Source: Flavobacterium hibernum
GTDB lineage: Bacteria > Bacteroidota > Bacteroidia > Flavobacteriales > Flavobacteriaceae
Assembly: GCF_000832125.1 (NCBI RefSeq)
Contig: NZ_JPRK01000013.1
Span: 62,001 to 126,000, forward strand
DNA length: 64,000 bases
Direction of reading: 5' to 3'
Below, one piece after another: positions 7,695 through 16,232 of the stretch. The stretch's first letter is position 1, and every line of letters starts with the position of its first letter. The position numbers and the translations under genes were made by a program. The notes below the pieces were generated by a model that saw only the letters and a list, made by a program, of their open reading frames with translations, did not search any database and was not told where the DNA came from.

Positions 7695-9110
7695 ATGGCA
7701 AAAGAAATTTTATACTTAAAAATTGCAAATATTATCGAGGAGCAAATATCCTCTGAAACTTTAAAAATTGGAGACAAGCTTCCGTCTATTCGTGCTTTGC
7801 AAAAATTACACAATGTAAGTTTAAATACCATTAAGCAATCATTTTTAGAGTTAGAAAGTAAATCGCTAATAGAATCGCGTCCAAAATCTGGTTTTTATGT
7901 TAGTAATACTTCTAATAGAAAGCTGTCTATACCATCAATGAACAAGCTTAAATTATTAGAAGATAAAACGACTTCTGAGGATTTAATAACAAAGGTTTTT
8001 TATAGTTTGAGTGATAAAAATATTACCAGATTTTCTATTGGAGTTCCAGATCAGAGTTTGTTGCCTATTGCTAAACTCAATAAAGGACTTGTTAAAGTCA
8101 TGCGCAATTTAGAAGAAAGCGGTACGGGATATGAATCTGTTCAGGGAAGTGCCAATTTGAGGCGTAATTTGGCAAAATGGTCAATTGTACTGGAAGGAAA
8201 ACTGACCGAAGACGATTTTGTTACCACATCTGGAGCTATGAACGCTATTTTTAATTGTTTAATGGCGGTTACCAAACGTGGAGATACGATTGCAATTGAG
8301 AGTCCTGTTTATTTTGGAATTATTCAGGTTGCTCAAAGTTTGGGGCTTAATATTATCGAATTGCCTACTCATCCTATTACAGGAGTTGATTTAGAGGCTT
8401 TAAAAAAGGTGATTTATAAAGTGAATGTTTGCTGTTTTATGAGCAATTTTAGTAATCCGTTAGGAAGTTTGATGCCGGATGAAAGTAAAATGGAACTGGT
8501 GAAAATGCTTACTCATCATAATATTCCTTTGATCGAAGATGATTTGTATGGTAATTTGTTTTTTGGAACAACCCGCCCTAAACCTTGCAAATATTATGAT
8601 GAAGCTGGAATTGTAATGTGGTGTGGATCTGTTTCTAAAACTTTGGCACCGGGATATCGGGTAGGTTGGGTGGCCCCCGGAAAGTTCAAGGATAAAATCA
8701 TTAAACAAAAAATGGCTCACACGGTTTGTATGCCTTCATTATATCAGGAAGTAATTGCCGATTTTTTGGAACACGGCAGATACGATCATCATTTAAGAAC
8801 TTTTAGAAGTGCATTGTATACAAATTCGCTTCATTTTCAGCGAACTATTGAAGATCATTTTCCAGAAAATACCAAAATTTCACAACCACAAGGAGGATCA
8901 TTTCTTTGGCTCGAATTGGACAAAAGCATTGATACTGCTGTTCTGTATGACAAAGCAATCCAGCAAAAGATAGGTTTTGCTCCAGGCAGAATTTTTACAC
9001 AACACGACCAATATCATAATTGTATGCGCCTTAATTTTGGTTTGGCATGGAACGAAAAAGTAGAACTTAATTTAAAACGATTAGGGCAATTAGTAAAAAA
9101 CAGCCTTTAA
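7695..9110 (+). CDS. MocR-type regulator: GntR winged helix fused to a class I aminotransferase domain
   Basis: 471 residues. Residues 1-70 are a GntR-type winged helix (LPSIRALQKLHNVSLNTIKQ, ending in SGFYVS). Residues about 105-470 are a PLP aminotransferase fold with NPLG at 254-257, EDDLYGNL at 281-288, and the Schiff-base lysine K315 in GSVSKTLAPGYRVGW. MocR proteins use the PLP domain as an effector sensor for amines or vitamin B6. The target is probably the adjacent 7247 gene and itself; no PdxS/PdxT, GABA or taurine genes are nearby to name the ligand. Confidence 0.9.
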   Translation: MAKEILYLKIANIIEEQISSETLKIGDKLPSIRALQKLHNVSLNTIKQSFLELESKSLIESRPKSGFYVSNTSNRKLSIPSMNKLKLLEDKTTSEDLITKVFYSLSDKNITRFSIGVPDQSLLPIAKLNKGLVKVMRNLEESGTGYESVQGSANLRRNLAKWSIVLEGKLTEDDFVTTSGAMNAIFNCLMAVTKRGDTIAIESPVYFGIIQVAQSLGLNIIELPTHPITGVDLEALKKVIYKVNVCCFMSNFSNPLGSLMPDESKMELVKMLTHHNIPLIEDDLYGNLFFGTTRPKPCKYYDEAGIVMWCGSVSKTLAPGYRVGWVAPGKFKDKIIKQKMAHTVCMPSLYQEVIADFLEHGRYDHHLRTFRSALYTNSLHFQRTIEDHFPENTKISQPQGGSFLWLELDKSIDTAVLYDKAIQQKIGFAPGRIFTQHDQYHNCMRLNFGLAWNEKVELNLKRLGQLVKNSL

Positions 9111-9275
9111 ATAATTGGACTTAATGAAATGCGTAATTTTAAACACATAGAAACATAGTTTTTGTCCTGAAAAAAAGGCGTTTCACTTATTTAAAATACG
9201 CATAGAGTGTTGTGTGAGAGAAATGATTTTATCAAATAATGCCTAATAATTACGGGATAAAAGATTAAAAAATAA

Positions 9276-9302
9276 AATCTGCTTAATCTGCAAAATCTGC
9301 GT
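9276..9302 (+). repeat. Three 9-nt AATCTGCnn units
   Basis: AATCTGCTT, AATCTGCAA and AATCTGCGT follow one another without gaps. It lies 3' of the MocR gene and next to the end of the DUF1634 gene. No matching inverted arm is visible, unlike the other short-unit arrays in this window. Confidence 0.6.
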
Positions 9303-9312
9303 GAAAAAATAT

Positions 9313-9720
9313 CTAATGCGAGAATCCGAAAGAAACACTTATCAGAATAATTAAAATTACAATTAGTGTAATTACCACATACAGATAATCTTTCTCTAAA
9401 ATAAAAGAAAACAACGATAGTAAAACACGAAATACGGGTGTTAAAAAAAGCAAGATAATCCCAAAGAATATAATTGATTCTCCATTTCCTTGAATGACAC
9501 CATTGTAAATTGCCGAAATAACTTCAAAAATATTACGGTCATTTTCATGAAATACCGAGTAGTTCTCAATATCATTACTATGCCCCATTAAATAAACAAT
9601 ACCGCCAATAAAAGCTACAGATAATGAAATCCAAACGCCGTAACGTAATAAGTTTCCAACGATGGTTTGAAAATCTTTTTCTCCAAATTTTTCCTTTTGC
9701 ATAACCTTAGATTTTTCCAT
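9313..9720 (-). CDS. DUF1634 membrane protein
   Basis: 135 residues with three hydrophobic segments (about 30-48, 85-105 and 113-132) and the DUF1634 pattern LLRYGVWISLSVAFIGGIVYL. It starts inside the upstream TauE/SafE gene: the two overlap by 14 bp (9707-9720), so translation is probably coupled. DUF1634 proteins are commonly encoded beside TauE/SafE permeases and are presumed accessory subunits; the biochemical role is unknown. Confidence 0.82.
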   Translation of the reverse strand: MEKSKVMQKEKFGEKDFQTIVGNLLRYGVWISLSVAFIGGIVYLMGHSNDIENYSVFHENDRNIFEVISAIYNGVIQGNGESIIFFGIILLFLTPVFRVLLSLFSFILEKDYLYVVITLIVILIILISVSFGFSH

Positions 9721-10543
9721 TGATTCCGTTATATATCATGTTAATTGCAAGTACAAAAATTAGGCATGCAAAAAAGATTCTTAGTTTTTTAGGGTTTGTT
9801 CTTACGAGAACTTTTGCTCCGGCCATAGCGCCAAACAATACACCAATAACAACTGGCATACAAATTCCCGGTTCAATATATCCTTTTTGAATATAAATTA
9901 CAGAACTCGCCATTGCTGTAACTCCCATCATGAAATTACTGGTTGTAGTCGAAACTTTAAACGGAATTCGCATAATGTTATCCATTGCGATTACTTTAAA
10001 AGCTCCTGAACCAATTCCTAATAAACCAGACATCATTCCGGCGATTCCCATCATACTAAAACCTCCAAGAACGTTTTTGGTTCCGTAACTTATAACTTCT
10101 CCGTCATGCGAAGGATAAGTTCCGTTTAAGCGTAATTTTTTTGCTAGAGGGCTTGATTCTAAAACAATATGTTCTTCTTTTTTTCGAAGAGAATTTATAG
10201 CCGAGAAAATTAAAGTTAAACCAAATAATACGGCGATAAAGGAAGTAGGAGCAATGGTTGACAAAAGTGCTCCGCAAACGGCTCCAATTGTTGTAGCAAT
10301 TTCGAGAAAAATTCCCAATCGCATATTCGTAATTCCTTCTCTAACATATGCCGCCGCTGACCCTGAAGAAGTTGCAATTACAGAAACTAAGGCTGCACCA
10401 ATTGCATAATGAATATCGACGCCAAGAATAACGGTTAAAAGGGGAATTATTATAATTCCGCCACCTAAACCTGATAATGAACCAATAAAACCTGCTAAAA
10501 AAGCACCAAGAATCATTATTAGGGTAAATGTAAGTACTGTCAT
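9707..10543 (-). CDS. TauE/SafE-family sulfite/anion exporter permease
   Basis: 278 residues, about eight membrane segments in two halves. The first half has GSLSGLGGGIIIIPLL and the second has MSGLLGIGSGAFKVIAM, the duplicated TauE motif. The family exports sulfite, sulfoacetate or related anions across the inner membrane. It forms a two-gene unit with the overlapping DUF1634 gene. A thiosulfate-quinone-oxidoreductase-like DoxDA gene lies 22 kb away, but a shared sulfur pathway is only a guess. Confidence 0.87.
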   Translation of the reverse strand: MTVLTFTLIMILGAFLAGFIGSLSGLGGGIIIIPLLTVILGVDIHYAIGAALVSVIATSSGSAAAYVREGITNMRLGIFLEIATTIGAVCGALLSTIAPTSFIAVLFGLTLIFSAINSLRKKEEHIVLESSPLAKKLRLNGTYPSHDGEVISYGTKNVLGGFSMMGIAGMMSGLLGIGSGAFKVIAMDNIMRIPFKVSTTTSNFMMGVTAMASSVIYIQKGYIEPGICMPVVIGVLFGAMAGAKVLVRTNPKKLRIFFACLIFVLAINMIYNGINGKI

Positions 10544-10605
10544 TCGGATAATTTTTGTTTTGGCTAATTTACGAATAGATATTTGGTGACGAAAAGTTTA
10601 AGGAC

Positions 10606-10636
10606 TTAAAAAAGCCTTAAAAATAGTTTAGGCTTT
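10606..10636 (-). terminator. Terminator downstream of the DoxX gene
   Basis: AAAGCCT (10611-10617) pairs with AGGCTTT (10630-10636). Read on the minus strand it is followed by a T run. A second hairpin, CTAACTGG.../...CTGTTAG at 10686-10710, lies closer to the gene end. Confidence 0.5.
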
Positions 10637-10725
10637 GCAAACCTTTATTTTTGAAGGCGTGAAAAGAAATAAAATTTTGAGTTTTCTAACTGGTTTTAAA
10701 AAACTGTTAGAAGAAAAAACGGCTT

Positions 10726-11157
10726 TTATTTATTGTCTACAGCAAACGAAGTCTTGCCAATAACTGAAAGCAATAAAGCTGCTGCCGCACTGGTTAAAAC
10801 CGAATAATCGAAAGGTGCTTTTATGGTGGATGAAGTTGCCATTGCGATGGCAAAAAGAAGCAGTAATGCCGATGTTCCTAAAGCTGAAATTCGGGTTTTG
10901 AAACCGATGATTAGCGTTATTCCAAAAACAACTTCAAAAAAAGTTGCCAATGCGCCCAATATTCCTGCTACAGATTTACTGGCAAATGAGTTTAAAGTTT
11001 GGGTATATGCGATAAAATTTTCCCAATTACCCCAAGCAACTCCCGGAGCACCCGGCGCGCCCCAAAGACCAAATCGATCCGCAACTGCCGAAAGCATTGT
11101 AATTCCTAAAACGACTCTTAAAACTAAACCTGCTTGTGGTATTGATATGTTTTTCAT
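10726..11157 (-). CDS. DoxX-family membrane protein
   Basis: 143 residues with four hydrophobic helices and the DoxX start (LVLRVVLGITMLSAVADRFG). The W/G-rich loop WGAPGAPGVAWGNWENFIAYT follows the first helix. DoxX proteins are small inner-membrane proteins of ill-defined redox or detoxification role. The gene follows the HxlR gene on the same strand after 70 bp, so it is likely part of that regulon or transcript. Confidence 0.83.
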   Translation of the reverse strand: MKNISIPQAGLVLRVVLGITMLSAVADRFGLWGAPGAPGVAWGNWENFIAYTQTLNSFASKSVAGILGALATFFEVVFGITLIIGFKTRISALGTSALLLLFAIAMATSSTIKAPFDYSVLTSAAAALLLSVIGKTSFAVDNK

Positions 11158-11227
11158 TTGGATATTTTTTATATAAAAATAGCGATGTTTAAGGAAATTT
11201 AATCGGCTTTTGTTTTATTTTGAATAT

Positions 11228-11596
11228 TTAAGAGATATTAAATCCATCTTCTTTATCTTTAAATGCCCAAGTTGCCATTGCCTCAATTATGGGTAATAAT
11301 CCGTTTCCAGATGCGCTTAAACTATAGGTTACAAAAGGTGGTACAACTGGTTTTGCTTCTCGAATAACAAGATTATCGGCTTCTAGTTGTTTAAGATGCT
11401 GAATTAACATTTTTTCGGTTACGGCAGGAATCGCTCTTTTTAATTCGCTATAGCGTAATGGACCACTAGAAAGGTGGTAAATAATAATAGGTTTCCAGTA
11501 TCCGCCAATTTTTTCCATTACATATGTTACGGGACATTTTTCTAAAGCATATTGCTTATTCTCCTGAATTGTCGATGTTTCTTTAATTGCTGTCAT
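11228..11596 (-). CDS. HxlR-family transcriptional regulator
   Basis: 122 residues with the HxlR signature CPVTYVMEKIGGYWKPIIIY (Cys21 is the usual conserved redox-sensing cysteine), then LRYSELKRAIPAVTEKMLIQHLKQLEAD. It is divergent from an NmrA-type NAD(P)-binding oxidoreductase. The same arrangement is known for E. coli ytfH-qorB. Two TACTT-N6-AAGTA palindromes lie between the genes. Electrophile or quinone sensing is inferred from the family. Confidence 0.9.
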   Translation of the reverse strand: MTAIKETSTIQENKQYALEKCPVTYVMEKIGGYWKPIIIYHLSSGPLRYSELKRAIPAVTEKMLIQHLKQLEADNLVIREAKPVVPPFVTYSLSASGNGLLPIIEAMATWAFKDKEDGFNIS

Positions 11597-11602
11597 TGTG
11601 CA

Positions 11603-11650
11603 TACTTTAGGGTAAGTACTTGTGTAAAAGTAAGTACAAATATACCTTTG
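11603..11650. promoter_or_regulatory. Two overlapping HxlR operator-like sites on the nmrA-type promoter
   Basis: TACTT-N6-AAGTA occurs twice, at 11603-11618 and 11617-11632 (centres 14 bp apart). TAAGTAC is also a direct repeat (11613, 11631). Promoter: TTG at 11620-11622 and TACCTTTG at 11643-11650, a 20-nt gap. The second palindrome covers the -33 element, which fits repression. Confidence 0.7.
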
Positions 11651-11678
11651 TTACTGCTAATAAAAAAATAATTTAGAT

Positions 11679-12554
11679 ATGAAAATTACAATTACAGGTT
11701 CATTAGGAAACATAGGAAAATCTTTGACCGCAAAACTTATAGCTTCTGGACATGAGGTAACTGTTGTGAGCAGTAATACAGATAGAGTTAAGGCTATTGA
11801 AACTTTGGGAGCAAAAGCAGCAATTGGTTCTGTAAATGATGTTGCTTTTTTGAAAGATGCTTTTGCTAAAGCCGATGCGGTTTTTGCAATGACACCGCCA
11901 AATTTAGGAGGAGCTAATATTCTTGAAAATACTACAAATGCTGGTAAAGCTTTGGCCGAAGCTATAAAACAAGCAGGAGTGAAACGCGTGGTTATGTTAA
12001 GCAGTATTGGTGCCGATTTGTCTGGCGGAAATGGCCCAATTGCGGGACTTCATAACATTGAAAAAATTTATGAAGGTGTAGAGAATGTTTCATTCACGTT
12101 TCTTCGTGCGGGATTTTTCTATACAAATTTGTACAATGATGTACCACTAATTAAAGGTGCAGGAATTATTGGGTCTAATTATCCGTCAACAATTTCGATT
12201 CCTTTTGTGCATCCTGAGGATATTGCAACTGCTGCTGCAGAGGAATTACAAAAAGCATTAGGAGTAAACGTACGTTACATTGTAAGTGATGTTCGCACAC
12301 CACAAGATGTTGCAACAGTTTTGGGTCTTGCGATTGACAAACCAGAATTGCCTTGGATTGAGTTTACAGATGAAGATGCTCTTGGCGGAATGAAACAGGC
12401 TGGATTACCAGTAGAAATAGCAGAATTGTATACTGAAATGGGCGCTGGTTTAAGAAGCGGAAAAATTCAGGAAGATTTTTTGAGTACTAAAACTTCTGTT
12501 GATGGAAAAACAAAACTAGAGGATTTTGCAAAGGAATTTGCATCTAATTTTTAA
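11679..12554 (+). CDS. NmrA/QOR2-like NAD(P)H-dependent oxidoreductase (atypical SDR)
   Basis: 291 residues. ITGSLGNIGKSLTAKLI (positions 4-20) is the NAD(P)-binding Rossmann loop, followed by AVFAMTPPNL and VVMLSSIGAD. It belongs to the NmrA/HSCARG-like atypical SDRs; the nearest functional model is E. coli QorB (NADPH:quinone reductase 2). The HxlR gene next to it is divergent and the promoter is overlapped by its probable operators, so expression is likely induced by quinones or other electrophiles. Catalysis is not proven by sequence. Confidence 0.85.
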   Translation: MKITITGSLGNIGKSLTAKLIASGHEVTVVSSNTDRVKAIETLGAKAAIGSVNDVAFLKDAFAKADAVFAMTPPNLGGANILENTTNAGKALAEAIKQAGVKRVVMLSSIGADLSGGNGPIAGLHNIEKIYEGVENVSFTFLRAGFFYTNLYNDVPLIKGAGIIGSNYPSTISIPFVHPEDIATAAAEELQKALGVNVRYIVSDVRTPQDVATVLGLAIDKPELPWIEFTDEDALGGMKQAGLPVEIAELYTEMGAGLRSGKIQEDFLSTKTSVDGKTKLEDFAKEFASNF

Positions 12555-12563
12555 TTTTGATGG

Positions 12564-12591
12564 AAAGAGCTGATTGTAAAATCAGCTCTTT
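12564..12591. terminator. Bidirectional terminator
   Basis: Perfect 12-bp arms AAAGAGCTGATT (12564-12575) and AATCAGCTCTTT (12580-12591) with a GTAA loop and a T run on the plus strand. It separates the convergent NmrA-like gene and the LytTR regulator. Confidence 0.85.
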
Positions 12592-12621
12592 TTTTGTATA
12601 GTATTTTTATTTCAATAGTTT

Positions 12622-13386
12622 TTAATGTTCTGTGAGCCAGGTTAATAATTTACTTCTTTTTTCTCTGCTTACAATAATGTCTTTATTGAACGGAAATGAC
12701 AGATTAATTTTTAGTTTTCTAGGAAAGTAATCTGTTACATCTACGATAGCGTTACGATTGACGAGAAATTGCCTGTTCATTCTAAAAAAAGCTGTGTCAA
12801 CTTTATGTTCAAGTTCTTCGAGACTCTCTGTCATTGCATAGGTTTTTCCGGAATGACTTTGCACATAAGTAATTTCATTTTCAAGATAAAACAGAGCAAT
12901 TTTGTCCAGGGTAAAAGGCAATAACCGATCTCTGTATTTAATCATAATCGTATTGCTGCTATTTTTGTTTTTGGCGGCCAAAGTTGCCATAGCAGCTTCA
13001 TATTTTAAAGCAATACTTCCTGCCATTACTTTTTGCATATTCTGAAACTTGAAAAGTGCTTTTTGCAAAGATTCAGTGCTAAAAGGTTTCAGTATATACT
13101 CAATTCCGTTGGCTCTAAAAGCTTCTAATGCATACTCATCAAAAGCGGTACAAAATATCACAGGAACTTCAATGGTAATTTTTTTTGCAATTTCAAAACT
13201 CAATCCATCTCCCAATTGTATATCGCTAAAAATAAGATCGGGTTGCGGATTAACAGCAAAATAATCGACAGCTTCTTTAACAGAACTCAAAATGCTCACA
13301 ATTTCGACATCAGGATTTATTTGTTTTAGATTACTAACCAGATCTTCGGCAACGAGTATTTCATCTTCAATTATTACTATTTTCAT
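12622..13386 (-). CDS. LytTR-type response regulator
   Basis: 254 residues. The receiver domain (1-120) has acidic residues E7/D8 and the phosphorylation site D55 (LIFSDIQLGDG), plus K of ILKPF. A LytTR DNA-binding domain lies at about 145-254 (YRDRLLPFTLDKIALFYLEN..., RMNRQFLVNRNAI). It overlaps the 3' end of the kinase gene by 20 bp, so the two form a translationally coupled two-component pair. A candidate target is the barrel gene at 14566, whose promoter has a 21-bp-period direct repeat. Confidence 0.92.
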   Translation of the reverse strand: MKIVIIEDEILVAEDLVSNLKQINPDVEIVSILSSVKEAVDYFAVNPQPDLIFSDIQLGDGLSFEIAKKITIEVPVIFCTAFDEYALEAFRANGIEYILKPFSTESLQKALFKFQNMQKVMAGSIALKYEAAMATLAAKNKNSSNTIMIKYRDRLLPFTLDKIALFYLENEITYVQSHSGKTYAMTESLEELEHKVDTAFFRMNRQFLVNRNAIVDVTDYFPRKLKINLSFPFNKDIIVSREKRSKLLTWLTEH

Positions 13387-14428
13387 CGGGCATGATTTTA
13401 AAGCTAACAGAAAAATATTTTCCGTCGTTCTTAATTATAATTTCGTTTCCTGACCACAATTGATAACGTTCGGCAAGATTGCTTAGACCGCTTTTTGTAG
13501 ATGTTTCTCCTGCATTTCTGGGGTTTATGGCATTAGATACACTAATATAATCTTGGTGTTGTTCTATAACTAATCTTAAAGGAGCTTCTTTTGTAAATAT
13601 ATTGTGTTTTATAACATTTTCTAACAAAGGTTGTAAGGAAAATGAAGGAACAAAACCTTTTAGCATTTCTTGATTTTCGATGTTTAATTTCCATTCTAAA
13701 GCGTCGCCAAATCTCATTTTTTGCATTTCCATATAGTTTTTGCAAATTTCTAATTCCTCGTCTAGAGTTGTTGCAAGTCTATTGTTGAGCGATACTGCTG
13801 AACGAAGAAAATCTGCTAATTGCAACAAGTAGATTTCGCCAAGTTTTGGATCTTTTTTATATAAAGCTTTTAGTGTGTTTAATGAATTAAACAAAAAGTG
13901 GGGATGAATTTGCTGTTTCAACAATAGATTTTCGGCCTGTGAATTTCGTAGTTGCAAGCGTGAATTTTCGAGCTCAGTCTGAATTTTATTTTGTCTAAAG
14001 ATTACAAAATCATGAAGAAACAGAATGATTGTTGTAAGTACGGTCGAAATAGCTATAAAAGCGGCTAATAGTTTGTAATTATCTAAATGACTCGGAATTT
14101 TAGCTAGATACGAAAAAATAGGCCAAAGTGTAAGATAGATTGCAATTCCGGACGAATAACTAAGACTCAATCTGCAAAGTTGAAATTTGAATTTATCATC
14201 GGGGAATTTTTTTGCACTGAATTTTAAAATCCAAACCAATAAATTACTGGTGATAAACATATAACAAGCAGTTTTAATGGCGAGTACAAATAATGCCGAG
14301 AGAATTTCTTCGAACAAAAACAGGAGCAAAAAAGTAAACGGAAAGGCGAGACTTACCAATAACATATTTAATCGGCGAATCTCTTTGAGATTATAAGGAG
14401 TTATTGTTTTTCTAATATTGTTTATCAT
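13367..14428 (-). CDS. LytS/YehU-type sensor histidine kinase
   Basis: 353 residues. Four hydrophobic segments lie in the first ~155 residues with no large extracytoplasmic domain, then a coiled stretch, then the His_kinase box QQIHPHFLFNSLNTLKALY. The N-box is LQPLLENVIKHNIF and the G-type loop is STKSGLSNLAERY. Such kinases pair with LytTR regulators, and the partner overlaps by 20 bp. The membrane-embedded N-terminus suggests sensing within or near the membrane; the signal is unknown. Confidence 0.9.
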   Translation of the reverse strand: MINNIRKTITPYNLKEIRRLNMLLVSLAFPFTFLLLFLFEEILSALFVLAIKTACYMFITSNLLVWILKFSAKKFPDDKFKFQLCRLSLSYSSGIAIYLTLWPIFSYLAKIPSHLDNYKLLAAFIAISTVLTTIILFLHDFVIFRQNKIQTELENSRLQLRNSQAENLLLKQQIHPHFLFNSLNTLKALYKKDPKLGEIYLLQLADFLRSAVSLNNRLATTLDEELEICKNYMEMQKMRFGDALEWKLNIENQEMLKGFVPSFSLQPLLENVIKHNIFTKEAPLRLVIEQHQDYISVSNAINPRNAGETSTKSGLSNLAERYQLWSGNEIIIKNDGKYFSVSFKIMPDENSNN

Positions 14429-14509
14429 TTAATGCCTGTTTTATTGCTTTTTATTTGCCCTATCTAATATACAAATATCTGAGGATAATAATTGGATATT
14501 ATTTTTTAC

Positions 14510-14545
14510 AAAAACTCCAACTACGTTTTTGTAGTCGGAGTTTTT
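14510..14545. terminator. Terminator downstream of the outer-membrane barrel gene
   Basis: Arms 14510-14524 (AAAAACTCCAACTAC) and 14531-14545 (GTAGTCGGAGTTTTT) pair except for one position. T runs on both strands permit bidirectional action. Confidence 0.75.
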
Positions 14546-14565
14546 GTTTTGTTATTTTAACCTTC

Positions 14566-15171
14566 TTAAAAAGTGTATGATAAGCTAACTTGGGCTGTAT
14601 TGTTTTGGAAATCATTGTTTATACCAGCCGTTTTTATCTTACTAACATTCGTTAGAGACAAATAATATCTAGCACCAATCCCGAGTCCGTTTTTAAATTC
14701 ATAGCCAATTCCACCAGCGACACCGCCGTCAATTTTTTCTGCAAATTTGGTACTGGAGGGAATTCCAAGAGCCGAAAAATCTTCGTCGACTAAAATTCCA
14801 ATTTGCGGACCAGCTTCAAGATACATTCCAAAATTGGTTTTGTATTTTAGAAGAATAGGAACGGTTACATAAGATAGTTTTATATCTTCTCCATCCATAA
14901 GACCACCTTTAAGTTTTGCGCCTTGTGTCGAATATAAAAACTCTTCTTGTACGGCAAAGTGATCATTAAATTTGTACCCTACAAAAGCTCCGGCATGAAA
15001 TCCGGTTAACCCCTCAGTATCGAAGTTGGCATTAGTAAAGTTGCTATAATTGGCTCCGGCTTTTACTCCAAAGTAAAGACGTTCTCCTATGCTTTTAAAA
15101 AAGCTCTGACTAAAACCGCTTGTCGAAGCAAGAAGAATACAACCAATGAATAATTTTTTAACGATTTTCAT
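14566..15171 (-). CDS. Outer-membrane beta-barrel protein (porin/PorT-like family)
   Basis: 201 residues. A signal peptide ends near residue 22 (STSGFSQ). YFGVKAGANYSNF opens the barrel, glycine/aromatic alternating strands follow, and the protein ends in Phe (VSLSYTF), as for BAM substrates. This is the OMP_b-brl_2/PorT-like group of small 8-strand barrels that is abundant in Bacteroidota, with no assigned substrate. It has its own terminator and a -7 element at 15216-15223. The 21-bp direct repeat upstream suggests control by a LytTR regulator. Confidence 0.85.
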   Translation of the reverse strand: MKIVKKLFIGCILLASTSGFSQSFFKSIGERLYFGVKAGANYSNFTNANFDTEGLTGFHAGAFVGYKFNDHFAVQEEFLYSTQGAKLKGGLMDGEDIKLSYVTVPILLKYKTNFGMYLEAGPQIGILVDEDFSALGIPSSTKFAEKIDGGVAGGIGYEFKNGLGIGARYYLSLTNVSKIKTAGINNDFQNNTAQVSLSYTF

Positions 15172-15215
15172 AATTTCAAGATTTTATTTTATACTAATTA
15201 TTGCTTTATGCAGGT

Positions 15216-15289
15216 CAAAAGTATAATGACTTCAATTGACGTAAATCGTAAATTGGGTGGAGACGGACAAAATCGCTGGCGAAACGGAT
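15216..15289 (-). promoter_or_regulatory. Barrel-gene promoter with 21-bp-period direct repeat
   Basis: On the minus strand TACTTTTG (plus 15223-15216) fits the -7 consensus. Upstream, ACGGA(C/T) occurs at 15263-15268 and 15284-15289, exactly 21 bp apart, extended as AGACGGA/AAACGGA. Two helical turns between direct repeats is the layout bound by LytTR proteins. Confidence 0.45.
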
Positions 15290-15415
15290 TATGTGATAAA
15301 AACTAAAGAAAAAGTGTAATATTTTCTTAGAGTTTAAGGAACACGGTTTTGATATTTGAAATTGATTTCAAACTGAAGTATAAATTATAAAAGGCGAAAA
15401 GTTGTTTTGAATCTA

Positions 15416-16174
15416 CTATGAATCAAGCCAATTTTTAAAGTTATTGATTTCCTTTTTGCTTAAAATGATTGGTTCAGAATCTGGAAGCGCAACATTGAGC
15501 AAAATTTCTATTTTCTGACTTGAATGTTTAACGATTTCCTGAATGTTATGACGGTTAATAATATAACTTCTATTGATTTTAAAGAAAAGGGCAGGATTGA
15601 GCTTATTGATAAGATCTTTTAGATTGCTGTTGTATAAATAACTGCTTCCGGAATTGGTGTATATAAACAGGTGTTTTCCGGTAGCATAAAAATAGGTAAT
15701 ATCGGCATCGTTTATGGATAATAGTTTATCTCTGTGATTGACCAAAAAATGATGTTGTACGCTACTTTGATTTTCAATCTCGACCAATGATTCTACAATT
15801 AAGTTGGTATTAAAGGTCTCTTTTATGTTTTTGTATTTTATTAAAGCTTCGAGTAATTCTTCCTCTTCATACGGTTTGAGAAGATAATCTATTGTAAAAT
15901 GTTTGAAAACTTTTACGGCATAAGAATCGTAAGCGGTAATAAAAATAACGGGACATGAAATAATTGTTTGTTCAAAAATGTCAAGGCTTTTACCATCTCC
16001 TAAATGAATATCCATAAAGGCTAAATCAACTGTGTTCTTATTAAAAAAAGCGACAGCATCTTTTACAGATTTAAGTACTGTAATCTCACTGATTGAAATT
16101 ATACTTTGCTGTTCGAGTATTGATTTTAGATAGTTTGAAGCTAAATGTTCATCTTCAATTATAACTATTTTCAT
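15416..16174 (-). CDS. LytTR-type response regulator, second copy
   Basis: 252 residues. Receiver domain with E7/D8, D55 (LAFMDIHLGDG) and LLKPYEEEE. LytTR domain from about 145 (NHRDKLLSINDADITYFYATG, KINRSYIINRHNI). It has no kinase next to it. It follows susD on the same strand behind a strong terminator (16206-16226), so it likely has its own promoter. The nearest unpaired LytS-type kinase is at 23644-25209, on the far side of the susCD-protease genes, and is the probable partner. Confidence 0.9.
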   Translation of the reverse strand: MKIVIIEDEHLASNYLKSILEQQSIISISEITVLKSVKDAVAFFNKNTVDLAFMDIHLGDGKSLDIFEQTIISCPVIFITAYDSYAVKVFKHFTIDYLLKPYEEEELLEALIKYKNIKETFNTNLIVESLVEIENQSSVQHHFLVNHRDKLLSINDADITYFYATGKHLFIYTNSGSSYLYNSNLKDLINKLNPALFFKINRSYIINRHNIQEIVKHSSQKIEILLNVALPDSEPIILSKKEINNFKNWLDS

Positions 16175-16205
16175 TTCGTTTAATTTTATGCAAAGTTAAA
16201 AAAAA

Positions 16206-16226
16206 AGCTCCGTTAAAAACGGAGCT
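16206..16226 (-). terminator. Intrinsic terminator directly after susD
   Basis: Perfect 9-bp arms AGCTCCGTT/AACGGAGCT with an AAA loop. It begins 6 nt after the susD stop and is followed on the minus strand by at least nine Ts. It separates susD from the downstream LytTR gene. Confidence 0.88.
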
Positions 16227-16232
16227 AATTTT

